DNA of 64,000 nt from Adiantum capillus-veneris (Eukaryota > Streptophyta > Polypodiopsida > Polypodiales > Pteridaceae), in assembly GCA_014529385.2 (NCBI GenBank), contig CM043950.1, positions 66,916,935-66,980,934 on the forward strand. The letters run 5' to 3'. Below are positions 12,558 to 23,580 of this stretch, one piece after another. Both the position numbers and the translations under genes were made by a program. Every line of letters starts with the position of its first letter. Positions within the stretch are counted from its first letter, which is position 1. The notes below the pieces were generated by a model. It saw nothing but the letters and a program-made list of their open reading frames with translations, made no database searches and was not told the origin of the DNA.

Positions 12558-15500
12558 GTGACCTATGAGACCGAGTTACAATTGAAAGTATGCTTTTGGA
12601 ATTGTAATGGATACCCATGGAATGCGGGGGTTGGCATTGATGAACTAACAAGCAAAGCCGATGTTGTACTTCTTGTTGAAACTTGGGAGCATGATACACA
12701 AAGGATTAACGGCTTGGAGGATTACAATGTACATTCATTGATGTGGTCAAAGAATATCAAGCAACGAAGAGGACAAGGAGGGTTAGCATGTATGGTTAAG
12801 AAAGGATTGGAATATTTTGTATCAATTGTGAAAGATGACAAGTACAAACGTTATGTATGGCTGAAAATTATGACACCAAAAAGAGCACCCATTTTTGTAG
12901 CCGGTTGCTACATTCCTCATCATGATTCTCCCTTTTATGCTTGCATGGATAGAGATCAACCATTTTCTGATTTGGAAGAGGACATTGCTTATTTCAAAGG
13001 TGAAGGTGATGTTATTCTATTTGGGGATATGAATGCTCTCACAAAAACATTGCAACATGATACTCAACAATTTGATATGCCATACATTTCAAGGGAGTTG
13101 GAGGAAGTTCACTTGTATGATCGTACTTCAATGGATGAGAAAGAGCTGGATCACTATGGAAAGTTACTTTTACACATGTGTAATAGCACGGGTATGCTCA
13201 TTGACAATGGTGTATCTTTGTGGAGTGGAACCAATGGATTTACATATAGGAGACATAATGGGGATAGTGTGATTGACTATATGCTACTCTCTGAAGCCAT
13301 CATGTATCGCATAAAGAGTTTTATGTTTGGTCAATGGACCCCGGAATCCGACCATCGCACCTTATGTATTGACCTTTCATGTGGAGAAGCAACTAAGCAT
13401 GATAATCTCAGCCAAAGGAAAGAGAAGTTATCACTATGTATGGATTTCAAACGGGCACCAATGTACATTGAAATGGTTGAGCAAAAATTATGGATGACAA
13501 AGCTTCAATGTGATGCACCATTGGAAACTAAATGGGAAGCTTTCAAGAAAGCTATTTGTTCTTGTGCGGAAGAATGCTTTGCCATAAAGCATCTCCATGG
13601 TATGAACAAAGATAGATCACGCAAAAGGTGGTTTGATAAAGAATGTCAAGATGCTCGAAAGTCCTTGATAAAGCTTGATGCAACTATGGACAAAGACAAC
13701 TATCAAAGTCATTTGCATATATACAAGGCATTGATTCAAAAGAAGAGAAGAAGATGGGAAGTAAAGCAACAAGAATTTCAAGTCCAAGAAAAGGCACATG
13801 CATGTGGAAGATTTTGGAGAAACTTGAGAGGCAAGCGGGTTGAGAATTTTGGTAACTTGAGTCTAGTGGATATGTACACACATTGTAGGCAATTATATGA
13901 GCAAGCAAATACTGAAAAAATGCCATTTTATGGTTCACTCCCATGTATGCCGTCTTTTTTTACTATTGAGGATGTATGCGGTGGGCTTGAAAAGTTGGCC
14001 ACTCGCAAAGCGGGAGATCTTCAAGGTATCAAGCTGGAGATGATCAAATGGATAGGAGATTTTACCCATGAGTGGATGTGTGATATGTTCAACCTTGCAC
14101 TTCAACATGGTATGCCTTATGATTGGAGTACTAATTGGGTTAAGCCTTTGCATAAAGGAGGAGATGTAAAGAATGTAAGCAACTACCGGACTATAATGAT
14201 TGGGTCTCTTATGGCAAAGTTGTTTGGGTGCATAATGGAGATGAAATTGAGTGATTGGGCTGAAGAGAATGACAAGCGTGCAAAGGGACAAGCGGGTTTT
14301 TGTCGATGCCATAGCACCATTGATCATCTTGTCACTCTTCGTGTTCTCATGGAGGAAAGTCGGTTGAAAGGAAAGCGATTGTATTGTTGTTTTGTGGACT
14401 TTAAGAAAGCCTTTGATATGATTCCACGTAACAATTTGTGGAGAAGGATGGAAGAACTCCAAGTGCCAAGTGAGTTTATGCTTGCGGTTTCTCGAATCTA
14501 TGAGAAGGTGATTTGTCAATTGCGCATGGGAAGAGAAATTTCAAAATTTTTTGTAAGCACTATTCGGGTTAAACAAGGATGTCCATTGTCACCAACTCTC
14601 TTTGGTCTATGTATCGATCAATTGGAACAAATGGTACTTGACTTTATGCAATAAGAAGGCATTGAAGAGGTCACTATTTGCAATGCGGTAATCATGCTTT
14701 TGTTGTATGCGGATGATGTAGTGCTTCTAGCACACACTTTAGAAGATGCACGAAAGCTTATGGTTGTCCTTGAGAACTTTTGCTTGCATAGTGGGCTGAT
14801 TGTAAATGAATCCAAAACAAAGGTTATGCTTGTGAAAACCAACCATAAGGAGAAGCCATGCATTGTGTACAACAACGAGACACTTGAAGTTGTTGAGAGA
14901 TTTAAGTACCTTGGCCTTGAGGTTCCATCCAATCACAAGTGGCATGAATGTGCTATGCGTCGTTTGGAAGCGGGAAAGAGAGCATATTATGCATTTGAGA
15001 ACATGTGTAATGCGGGAAACATCAAGTGTTGGGTTCTCAAGAAGTATCTTTTTGATGCATTGGTGACACCGGTTCTTCTTTATGGAGTTGAAGTGTGGGG
15101 CGGGAGCATCTCAAAGTCTACTTGGAAAGAGTTTGAGAATGTCCAAAAGCGTTTTCTTACAAACTTTCTCCAAGTTAAGACACAAACACCATATATGCTC
15201 CTACTTCTTGAGTCGGGATCTCTTCCAATTGAGGTTATGGGCATGGAAAGGGTTGTGGAGTACATGATAAAGATGCGTCAAAACCCCTCACATCGACTTC
15301 CTACAATTGCATGGGAAGCAAGCAAAAAAGTTCAAAAGACGCATAAAAGCAAGATCTTGAGCACGGGATGGATGCAAGACATAAAGAAGTGGTTTGAGAG
15401 ATGGGATGCATTACACTTTCTACATGATGCTTCAATTGACTCTCAAGTGAATGAAGCTTTTCTACAACGCCAATGTATTACGGCTTGGGAGAAATCCGGT

Positions 15501-15950
15501 GGGTCACGCTTCATACATTACACCACCTATATTGCCCCCAACTACAAAACCATGTTCTTCGCTGAGAGAGGAAACCGTACTCACACTTACATGCTTGAGC
15601 CTATTCCCTTGTCCGCGATACGCACTATCGCAGCAATTCGGCTTAGCTCCCATTTCCTTCGATGCGAGATAGGGCGTTGGGGCAATGGAGAAGAGTCAAA
15701 TCGATTGTGCACATTATGCTCATTGCAAGTTCGAGAGTCTGAGTACCACACACTACTAGAGTGCTCAACTTTTGATCACATCCGAACTTGCTTCTCTCAC
15801 ATTTTCAGCCATAACTTAGACCTACACACTTTCCTCTCCCAGCCAAAGTGTGGGCTCTCCATTGCGACTCTCATGACTACAATTTTGGAGCATCGAGAGT
15901 CACTCATCAGCCATACACATACTACATCACATGTAACTTTGGTCCCATAG
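12558..15950 (+). pseudogene. LINE ORF2: endonuclease, reverse transcriptase, C-terminal zinc motif (one internal stop)
   Basis: The N-terminal exonuclease-endonuclease-phosphatase domain has CFWNCNGYPW, LLVETWE, GDMNALT near 13024, DSVIDYMLLSE near 13265 and ESDHRTLCID near 13350. Reverse transcriptase follows: NWVKPLHKGGD near 14130, QAGFCRCHSTIDH near 14290, FVDFKKAFDMIPR near 14390, KQGCPLSPTLF near 14570 and the catalytic YADD at 14706-14717. A C-terminal CTLC...H...C zinc motif (15708-15767) matches plant LINE tails. A TAA at 14652-14654 interrupts the RT just before YADD, and both halves share one frame. There is no clear ATG near the start; the open frame follows ORF1's TAG directly, and the coordinate used begins at a GTG. 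The protein would nick target DNA and prime reverse transcription from it. Confidence 0.88.
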
Positions 15951-15982
15951 GTCATATTTGACCTCCGAGGACGATAATAAAA

Positions 15983-15986
<4 letters not shown>

Positions 15987-16027
<41 letters not shown>
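15987..16027. repeat. (TC)n microsatellite immediately 3' of the LINE
   Basis: About 41 bases of TC follow AATAAAATCTA at the LINE 3' end and lead directly into the first foldback palindrome. Confidence 0.95.
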
Positions 16028-16028
<1 letters not shown>

Positions 16029-16030
16029 GA

Positions 16031-16080
16031 AAAACTCTCTAAAAGGGTTCGTGCCGGCATGAACTCTTTCAAAGAGTTTT
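16031..16080. repeat. Foldback palindrome, copy 1
   Basis: Two 25-base arms meet at GCC|GGC near 16055/16056 (GTGCCGGCAT). The right arm reverse-complemented differs from the left at only four positions, all transitions. It shares arm sequence and the CCGG centre with the palindromes at 17285 and 17493. A (TC)n tract abuts it on the left. Confidence 0.8.
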
Positions 16081-16084
16081 TTTT

Positions 16085-16401
16085 TGAGCTCTTTGAGTTT
16101 TCGGAGTTCTCTGAGCCAGTTCACGTGAAGGCTCATTTCCCAAATGGTTGCCAATCAGATGAGAAATTGAGAAAAAAGGGTGCAACCAGTTGCGACCCTA
16201 CACCTTCTAGGCACGGGGTGGAGCAGATTGGGAATCGAAGACCACGAGAAGTAAATCAACACTCATGATGTACTTTTTTAGGTTCTCACAAATTGAGACA
16301 CTATATTTACTTTATTGCACAACTGCTCGTAGTTATCACAAGAACATAACACGGTCGGTTGCTGGTTGCACACAAACATGCAGGCAACCAATGAAGTATG
16401 T

Positions 16402-16485
<84 letters not shown>

Positions 16486-17262
16486 TTCTTGTTGCTTACC
16501 AACTTTATAGTCATAGCGCTCTTTTGCATTGTGCCTAATGTAGGCAGAGCAATGAGCGACGAATCACAATGTATGCATTGAGACGGTGCCAGAGGTGAGG
16601 GTAATGGAGGAAAGATTAACATTCAATATTCATGCACAAGAGCACATAGGAGGGAATGGGAGAAAAGAATGATATGAGAAGCAGCGCTTAGTTTTCAAAA
16701 ATGAGATTTTGGTGTATTGGATAAGGTGGATGAGGTGTGGCACAATAAATTATTGGGGGTATGTGCAAGGTCAAAAAATTATTGGAGAAGGGTGGCCGAG
16801 CTGTGCATGGTCAAGTGTGGAATGAGATTTCTGGCCACTGCTGGCGTGTTAGCCATGATATAATGCTTTGACGCAACCCAATTTCTAGTGTCATGACATC
16901 AGCATGCGGCCAGAGTCAATACATAATACATTGACTCGGCTTGTGGGTGTTTCGATAGCCTCTCGCTGGTGCGTAGGTGGACGTGGTCCACCAATATGCA
17001 GCATGCCAGGCTCACGGATCAGAGCTTGCATGTATATAAGGCCGCCTACAACAGCTGCTCGCAGTCAACCATCCACCATCTCCCCCTATAGAGCTTGCCG
17101 TGTTTGACCTTGTCTCCATTAACTAATTGATCTGCAACGTCATTCAGCATTCGGACCAATCTTGCTTATAGGGCGCCGTTATTTTTCTGCATATAGTCAT
17201 AGTCAGGAGGACGGGCATGACCTGCGCCACTCATGGCTTCTCATCACTGAGATGAATTGGCT
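16085..17262. other. Non-coding stretch with one compound microsatellite
   Basis: Apart from the CT/CA array at 16404-16484 I see no gene or RNA here. Reading frames across the array encode only SLSL and THTH repeats. Confidence 0.5.
16404..16484. repeat. Compound microsatellite (CT)n-(CA)n
   Basis: About 30 bases of CT pass directly into about 50 bases of CA. Confidence 0.95.
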
Positions 17263-17263
17263 C

Positions 17264-17377
17264 TTTCTCTCTCTATATATTTATAAAAAAACTCTCTGAA
17301 GGAGCCCACGCCGGCGCGGGCTTCTACAGATAGTTTTTTTTTATATTGAGAGAGGGAGAGAGAGAGAGAGAGGAGTG
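17264..17377. repeat. Foldback palindrome, copy 2, with mirrored TC/TA and TA/GA flanks
   Basis: The core 17285-17340 has arms of about 28 bases around CACGCC|GGCGCGGG. The foldback extends outwards: (TC)n then TATATA on the left, and TATA then (GA)n on the right. The whole 110-base region can therefore fold into one long hairpin. Confidence 0.8.
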
Positions 17378-17492
17378 CATGGGAGAGAAACATAGCGTGG
17401 TATCTCTACTTTTGTTTTTGTCTACAATACAGAAGGTTAAAAATGGCGATGAGAGAGAAACGCAGTGTGATCTCTCTAAATCCTTTGTTTGC

Positions 17493-17538
17493 AAACTCTC
17501 TGCAGGAGTCCACGCCGGCGTGGGCTCCTTCAGGGAGT

Positions 17539-17540
<2 letters not shown>
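17493..17540. repeat. Foldback palindrome, copy 3
   Basis: Arms of 24 bases surround CACGCC|GGCGTG. The left arm begins AAACTCTCTGCAGGAG and the right arm ends CTCCTTCAGGGAGTTT. It is followed directly by (TA)n-(GA)n at 17542-17612. Confidence 0.8.

Positions 17541-17541
<1 letters not shown>

Positions 17542-17612
<71 letters not shown>
17542..17612. repeat. Compound microsatellite (TA)n-(GA)n
   Basis: About 24 bases of TA are followed by about 46 bases of GA, continuous with foldback copy 3. The DNA from 17613 to 18100 contains no recognised gene. Confidence 0.95.
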
Positions 17613-17615
<3 letters not shown>

Positions 17616-18108
17616 CACACATAAGTGGCATGGTCCGAGGCTTCTGCACCTCATGCAACCCCTGCAACGATCAAAATTTCAGCTACAAACCCTATCATGA
17701 GATGACGCCAGGCCACCAACGAGGCTAATTGGGTAGCCTGCAGGGGAGCGTCAAGTTTTCATGCGCGCAACCAGCCTCTCGTGCAACTGACTACCCACCA
17801 GCGGAGTCAAGTTTTCTGCTTTGCCGGTAGGTGGAGCTGTGGTCGGCAACATCTGTTTCTAGTGGTTGTGTATATTCTGCATCTGCTTCTACTACAGTAA
17901 GTGTGTGATTTCCTATTGCAAAATACAATGGGAAATTGATGGCGGCATTCACCAGTTGAGCATGTATGTCTCCCCCTTTGTCACTCGGAACCTTTGCGTC
18001 ACTACATGAAACAATTAAGATAATCAAGATACACTTTCAAGCACTCTGAATATGCAAAATGGATCACTATTAAGATATGCTATAATCTGAGTACTTTTAC
18101 TCGCTATT

Positions 18109-20840
18109 GTGGAGCTTTCCATTGAAGAGGGTGTAGGTGAAGGGGTTGCTAGAAATCCAGTCGTGTGGGTGCACAACGGCAACCCAGTGACATTGGATGC
18201 GGGAAAGAAGCCTAGCAAGTTCGTTGTCTGCAAAATGAGACGTTCTGAGCCGACACTGCATGCACAACGTTGCCAACTTGCACTAGGTCTTCCCAAGCAC
18301 CTCACTCACATCACACTTTGTGAGGGTTGCATTCTTACTAAAGCACATCATGTCCCATTCCCCACTTCATCATCACAAGCCACTGCACCTCTCGACCTCA
18401 TCCACTCTAATATTTGTGGCCCATTGCCCATCAACTCCCTCACTGGCAATAAGTATATGCTTACTTTGATAGATGATTTCTCAAAATACACAACTACTTA
18501 CTACATGGCCGAGAAATCCTCAACCTTCTCTCATTTTTGCACATTTAAGGCATTAGTTGAGACTAAACATGGCTGCCACATTAAAACTCTCCGCACAGAT
18601 CATGGTGGGGAATACACTTCTCTTGCATTCAAAGATCTATGTCTTTCTGCTGGTATTCGACATTAATTCTCCATCATCGACCACACACAACAAAACGGTC
18701 GTGCCAAGCACAAGAATCGCACACTATTTGAAGCTGTTCGTGCCATGCTTCTTCAAGCTAGCCTCCCAGACACCTATTGGGAAGAAGCTACTGCCACTGC
18801 GTGCTACATTCAAAACCGCATTCCATCCACCCGCAATCCTACTACTACACCCTACACCCTCTGGCACGGTCATCCACCTCATCTTGGCCACCTTCGCATC
18901 TTTGGAAGCATTGCATACCCACTTGTGATGCAACCTTTATCAAAACTATCACCACGTGCTCAACACACAACTTTTGTCGGCTATGGTGATCGCTTTGGCA
19001 TCAAGGCATACCGCCTCTATATCCCAGACCATCACAAGTTTATCTTTGCCCACACCGTCGTCTTTGATGAGGAATTCATCATCTCAGGCAAATTTTCTCC
19101 ACCATTGCACCCTACATTCTCATCACCAGTCCACTCTTCTCATCAATCTTTGTTGACGGCCTCACCCACACACACACCCATGCAAATCTCCCACCCTTTT
19201 AGGCACAATCTTGAGCCTCCCTTCACCATCCAAAGGCCTTTCCTCATCACCCATCCACCTCCTCGTGTCTCGCATTCTCATGCACAGCCAATCGGCAACA
19301 CTCCTGCACCACCTCTTGCACCCATCTCCTCACAGTTGACACCATCACCAACACCGTCCGTCCCGACTGCCGTTACTTCCATCACACCACAGACACTCGG
19401 TGCTCCACCTCGTGAGCTCCCATCACCTTCGCTACCCGTCTCACCTTCACAATTGCCATCTTTTTTCTGCAACTCCCATGAAACCTTGCCAATTACTCCC
19501 ATCCCAGCAGATGTCGACGAAGTCGAGCCTCATATCTCTACTTCTGCCACCTCGCAATCGCAACACACTTCGGCTATACACTTGGACCAAGCCGCCTCTA
19601 GCTCGCATGGCCGCACACGCTCTCTTCGCGAGATCTATGAAGCCACCAATTTCTCTGCTGTCCTCAGTGATGAAATGATTCTTGAACATCCACCAGAGCC
19701 TCTTGAAGATGACCTTCCCCTCTCTGTTCTCGATGCCCTTGCTTCTAGCGAGAGCAAGGAGTGGCATGCTGCCATATTGGATGAACTCCAAGCCCTCAAA
19801 GAAGCCAACACTTGGGAGCTTGTGCCACCTCCTAAGAATCATAACATTGTCTCTTGAAAATGGCTATTAAAGAAGAAATACCACCCCAACGGCTCAGTTG
19901 ATCGCTACAAAGCACGCCTTGTCGCTCGCGGCTTCACTCAACAACAGGGTGTGGATTACTTCGACACCTATTCGTCAATACTAGGTATGACTGCATTTCG
20001 GCTTCTTATTGCACTTGCTACTAAGTTTAAACTTCTTTTACATCATCTTGATATAAAAACAGCCTTCTTACATGGCTTGCTCCAAGAGCTCATCTATATG
20101 CTACAACCTCCTCATTTTGAAGACCCTCACCACCCTGATTATGTATGTAAATTGCATAAGCCCATTTATGGCTTAAAACAGTCTGCACGAGAGTGGTACA
20201 TCCGCATGCACCACTAATTGCTCAAATGTGGTTGGGAACGTCTTATGGCAGACTACAATATCTACATATGGCAGACCTCTAAAGGCATGGCTATCTTAGG
20301 CCTCTTTGTGGGGATGACATTCCTCTTCTTGGAACATCAGAGTACATGTTGCTACAAGCAATTGATTGCTTCTCTCATGAATTCACAGTAACCGACAAAG
20401 GACCTATGACTTATTTTCTCGGCATTGAAGTCATAAGAGATCCAACAGGTAAATTTATTCAATTATCCCAATCCAAATACATTGAAGAAATCCTCCTCTT
20501 CTATGGTATGTCTGCTTCAATCCCTGAGTTTACCCCTTTGTCTGTTAAGCACAAGCTTGCTCCTGAATTTCATGACTACACTCACACTTATGCACTCTAC
20601 TGCCCATCCTTTCATTTCCCAAAATTCAGTGGACAATTACGTTATCTTATCTCTTGCACCCGTTTTGATCTTTGCTACACAGGCCATATCCTCTCTCGCT
20701 CTATGTCAAAGCCCTGTAAAGTGCACAAGCAAGCTGCAAAGCGCACCCTTCGCTACTTACGCACCACTCAACATCTATGACATGGCTACTTCACAAAGCT
20801 TTTTGTTCATCAATCTCAATGCATTACAACGAAAAGTCCA
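18109..20840 (+). pseudogene. Ty1/copia polyprotein (copia C): integrase, RT, partial RNase H
   Basis: GAG-pre-integrase (CEGCILTKAHHVPF, near 18320-18360) is followed by the integrase core: LIHSNICGPL near 18400 and LRTDHGGEYTS near 18590. A TAA at 18664-18666 comes next, then QQNGRAKHKNRTL, where Lys replaces the catalytic Glu. A long Pro/Ser-rich linker (about 19100-19600) precedes RT: KKKYHPNGSVDRYKARLVARGFTQQ, with LDIKTAFLHG near 20050 and YGLKQSAREW near 20170. Further stops lie at 19855-19857 and 20215-20217, and a frameshift near 20290-20300 precedes the active-site region, which reads CGDDIPLLG rather than YVDD. RNase H is cut short after RYLRTTQHL. The 3' LTR follows. Confidence 0.88.
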
Positions 20841-20854
20841 CCCTTAAGGGGGGA

Positions 20855-21203
20855 TGTAAAAGTAACTTATTACTTTATTAAGTGTGGACTTCTTTCCACC
20901 TACCTCTATTCCCAAAGTCCTTACACCTAATTCCCACATGAACCCCTTTTATCTATGTAAGTCTCAACATGTGTCTATTCCCACCACCCTATAATTCACA
21001 TGTGATGGATAATCCTCACTCCCTCAACTTGTATATAAATCCCACTAGCTGCCCTCATTTGTAACAAGGTGTTCTTTCTCCATTCAAGTGCAATCTATTG
21101 TCATTGCTCTATTTTTATCTTGCACTCTCTTATGTCTTGACATTAGCATATTAATTAATAGCGATATTAATCACATTTAAGTTAATCTCTAAGTTCTCAC
21201 ACA
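20855..21203 (+). repeat. 3' LTR of copia C (about 349 bp)
   Basis: A polypurine tract AAGGGGGGA at 20846-20854 is followed by TGTAAAAGTAACTTATTAC, the expected LTR start. The probable end is TTCTCACACA near 21201-21203. The right boundary is uncertain because no 5' LTR is present for comparison. Confidence 0.65.
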
Positions 21204-21337
21204 AGGGGCCCATTACTCTGGAAGATCTTCAAGACACTTATCCTTAAAAACTAGAGTGCTTTGTTAGCCATACCTGTATTGAATTAAAGTGGGTCCAAGG
21301 GTAAGAGAAAACAAGAACTTAGAAGAAAAACACTCTA

Positions 21338-21338
21338 T

Positions 21339-21391
<53 letters not shown>
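21338..21391. repeat. Compound microsatellite (GT)n-(GA)n
   Basis: About 26 bases of GT are followed by about 29 of GA. A further (GA)n tract of about 34 bases lies at 21669-21702. From 21204 to 22153 nothing else is recognised. Confidence 0.95.
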
Positions 21392-21395
<4 letters not shown>

Positions 21396-21662
21396 TGCTT
21401 TGTTTTCCACAAATCTTATTACCTTAAGTTGACATAATCCTATTTTGACAATGCGATTGTCTTCATGTCCCAATGTTGATATTTCTAAATATGTTTTTAG
21501 ATTTTGGATTGTATCAATTCTCTGATTCAATCTCGCTCTACTGTCTAAATTCTTGTCATTTGCATATGCCATTTCAACATTCTTAAATGAATAGAAATCG
21601 ACAAATTCTATTATTTGATGCTATTAATTCTATCTAAGATATTTAGGAGAGACATTAAAATG

Positions 21663-21668
<6 letters not shown>

Positions 21669-21702
<34 letters not shown>
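21669..21702. repeat. (GA)n microsatellite
   Basis: About 34 bases of perfect GA repeat. Confidence 0.95.
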
Positions 21703-21704
<2 letters not shown>

Positions 21705-22158
21705 TCAAAGCGTGGTAGATCTTTTTACCTGAGAGCGTGTTTGGGATACCGATCATAGTGTTTCAGAGGTGTATGTCGCAAAAAACCACAGAGAGTTTTG
21801 TCAAGGTCAATGTTTGTAATCATAGAAGATGGCAATGTTATTAATTATCTGTTGTCCATTTTTATGCTTAAAAAAAAATAAACATGAAAGTCTTCTGGCA
21901 TGGGGGAGTTCGCACAATCCTCCCCAATTCTTATAATACGAGAAAACGTGCCATTCGCACGGCTGCGTGCAATTTTTAGCGCGTTCATTAACTGCGTTCT
22001 CAGTGTCAAAATTTTAAGAATGGAAACACTTACTCACCTTGCGATTATCGTCGATGCACACAGATTGCATTTAACCTTTCATATCACCGCACTGCTCTGA
22101 ACAAACATGATAGTTGAGGCGAAGAGGACATTGCAAAGCATGAAGCTGCATCACCAAG

Positions 22159-22836
22159 AGCTTATGGATCTATCTCAGCATGTGGCCAAGGTTAAAGGGG
22201 TCCAACTGGGAGATGGTCTATCCAAAACCAAGACTAGCTAATGGACTTTAAATACCTTAGGGTTAGCTTCACTAAAGACCTCCAAAGGTTAGTGTTATAA
22301 GTCCTTTGACCTTAGGCAAGCTAGGGTTGTGCTTGAGGTGAGAACCCGAACCCAGCCCAAGCTTGAGGTGTTTGCTAGCTAAGGTGCTTGTCGTGCTTGC
22401 TGACTAAGGTGTTTATTGTGCTTAATGACGAAGATGCTTGAGGGGCTTGAGGTGTTCCACAAAGTCAAAGCACATCCCTATACAAGGGGGGGCGAGCCCT
22501 CATTGTAGGAGCTAGAGAAAGAACACACACACCCTCACACAAGTCAAGCCTTGCCTAGTGAAGCAACAAGGACACATGTCAAGCTCCTCTTCATGTTTCC
22601 CTCATAAGGTGCCTAAAGCCTATTGATTGGCCTCTCAAGGGGTCCAATGATAATGTAGATAATTAAATTAATCGTGTATGCATTTATCAAGTCCACTCTC
22701 TCAAAGGAGAAAGGGGGACACCACTCTGCATGTGATTGGCAAGGCTTGAAGAGGTCCAATGAGCTTCTATCATGAGCTAGAAGAGGGGGTCGACCAAGGA
22801 AGCTATGGGCTAGCTTGGGGGGTATACTCCCCGCCT

Positions 22837-22882
<46 letters not shown>

Positions 22883-23580
22883 TCCCACACACACACACAC
22901 ACACTCATTGTGTGAGGTGCAAAGTGCAAGAGCTACATCTCCTTCTCCAAGCTTGTAGAGAAGTTGAGAGCCTATACCAACACTCTTGGCTATGGAATGC
23001 AAATCCAACCAAGATCCATGCTCCAATGCTTAAGCTTGCCATCTTCTCCATCTTCATTACTATGCTATTATGTATGCTAAGCAATAAGAGTGATGATAAA
23101 CTATTTCTTTGTCCTATGAATGTTTCTTCTTCCTCTTCCCTACTCTCATTCCCTACTAGCTCTCTCCACCTTTGAAGGTGTTTGAGGCCTTTGGACTCAG
23201 GCCGGGGATGGTTAATGCTTTTACAAAGTTTATGTTATGTTGGTGATGCATGAAGATGTCCATATTCATTGCATCACCTAGGTTACAAGGATCATAAAGA
23301 TTGTATTGTAATAAGTCTCTTTTGCCAGGAGAATCTATAATACAAAAGCCTATTGGAGGGAGAACCGACTCCACATAAATCCGGTCCTCAACTGTTGTCA
23401 AGTTCTTTAACTCTCTCTCTTGCAAAAGTATTTTCCATACCAAGTTAATTAAGTATTATGGTTATGTTGCTACTGCTAATTAAGTTCACCCTCAATGTTC
23501 TCAAAGTAGTCTTACAAAAATGCTCACTCTTATTCTCTTAATTCCGCTATTCTCAAAAGTCATAGGCCATTTCCATTACA
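22159..23580 (+). mobile_element. Solo LTR of Gypsy family A
   Basis: This is similar over its whole length to the LTRs at 31017-32524 (reverse orientation) and 41803-43270. Shared landmarks include GGTCGACCAAGG near 22788, the phrase near 23350-23400 containing CCTCAACTGTTGT, and the terminal TTCCATTACA ending at 23580. The 5-bp sequence CCAAG lies on both sides (22154-22158 and 23581-23585), consistent with a target-site duplication. No primer binding site or coding region follows, as expected after LTR-LTR recombination. It contains a 42-C homopolymer that is absent from the sister LTRs. Confidence 0.8.
22838..22879. repeat. Poly-C homopolymer (42 C) next to a (CA)n tract, inside the solo LTR
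   Basis: Forty-two consecutive C are followed by TCCTCC and then (CA)n. The equivalent place in the other two LTRs has only short C runs or TTTTTTCTACACAC, so this tract expanded in this copy. Confidence 0.9.

Larger units (their letters stand above)
11355..15980 (+). mobile_element. Nearly intact non-LTR retrotransposon (LINE, apurinic endonuclease type)
   Basis: The element has a leader of about 220 bp, an ORF1-like region (11577-12551), a long endonuclease/reverse transcriptase region (12558-15950), and a short 3' end with AATAAAA at about 15976-15982. It sits between two (TC)n tracts of 40 and 41 bases in the same orientation. These may be the target and its duplication. Only two in-frame stop codons interrupt the coding region, so insertion is probably recent compared with the neighbouring elements. 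Confidence 0.85.

Noticed and set aside
13935-14519. 194-residue minus-strand ORF opposite the LINE RT
   Set aside because: It is a shadow of the RT coding strand.
19278-19842. Minus-strand Gly-rich ORFs opposite copia C linker
   Set aside because: They are antisense to the Pro/Ser-rich Copia linker and compositionally explained by it.
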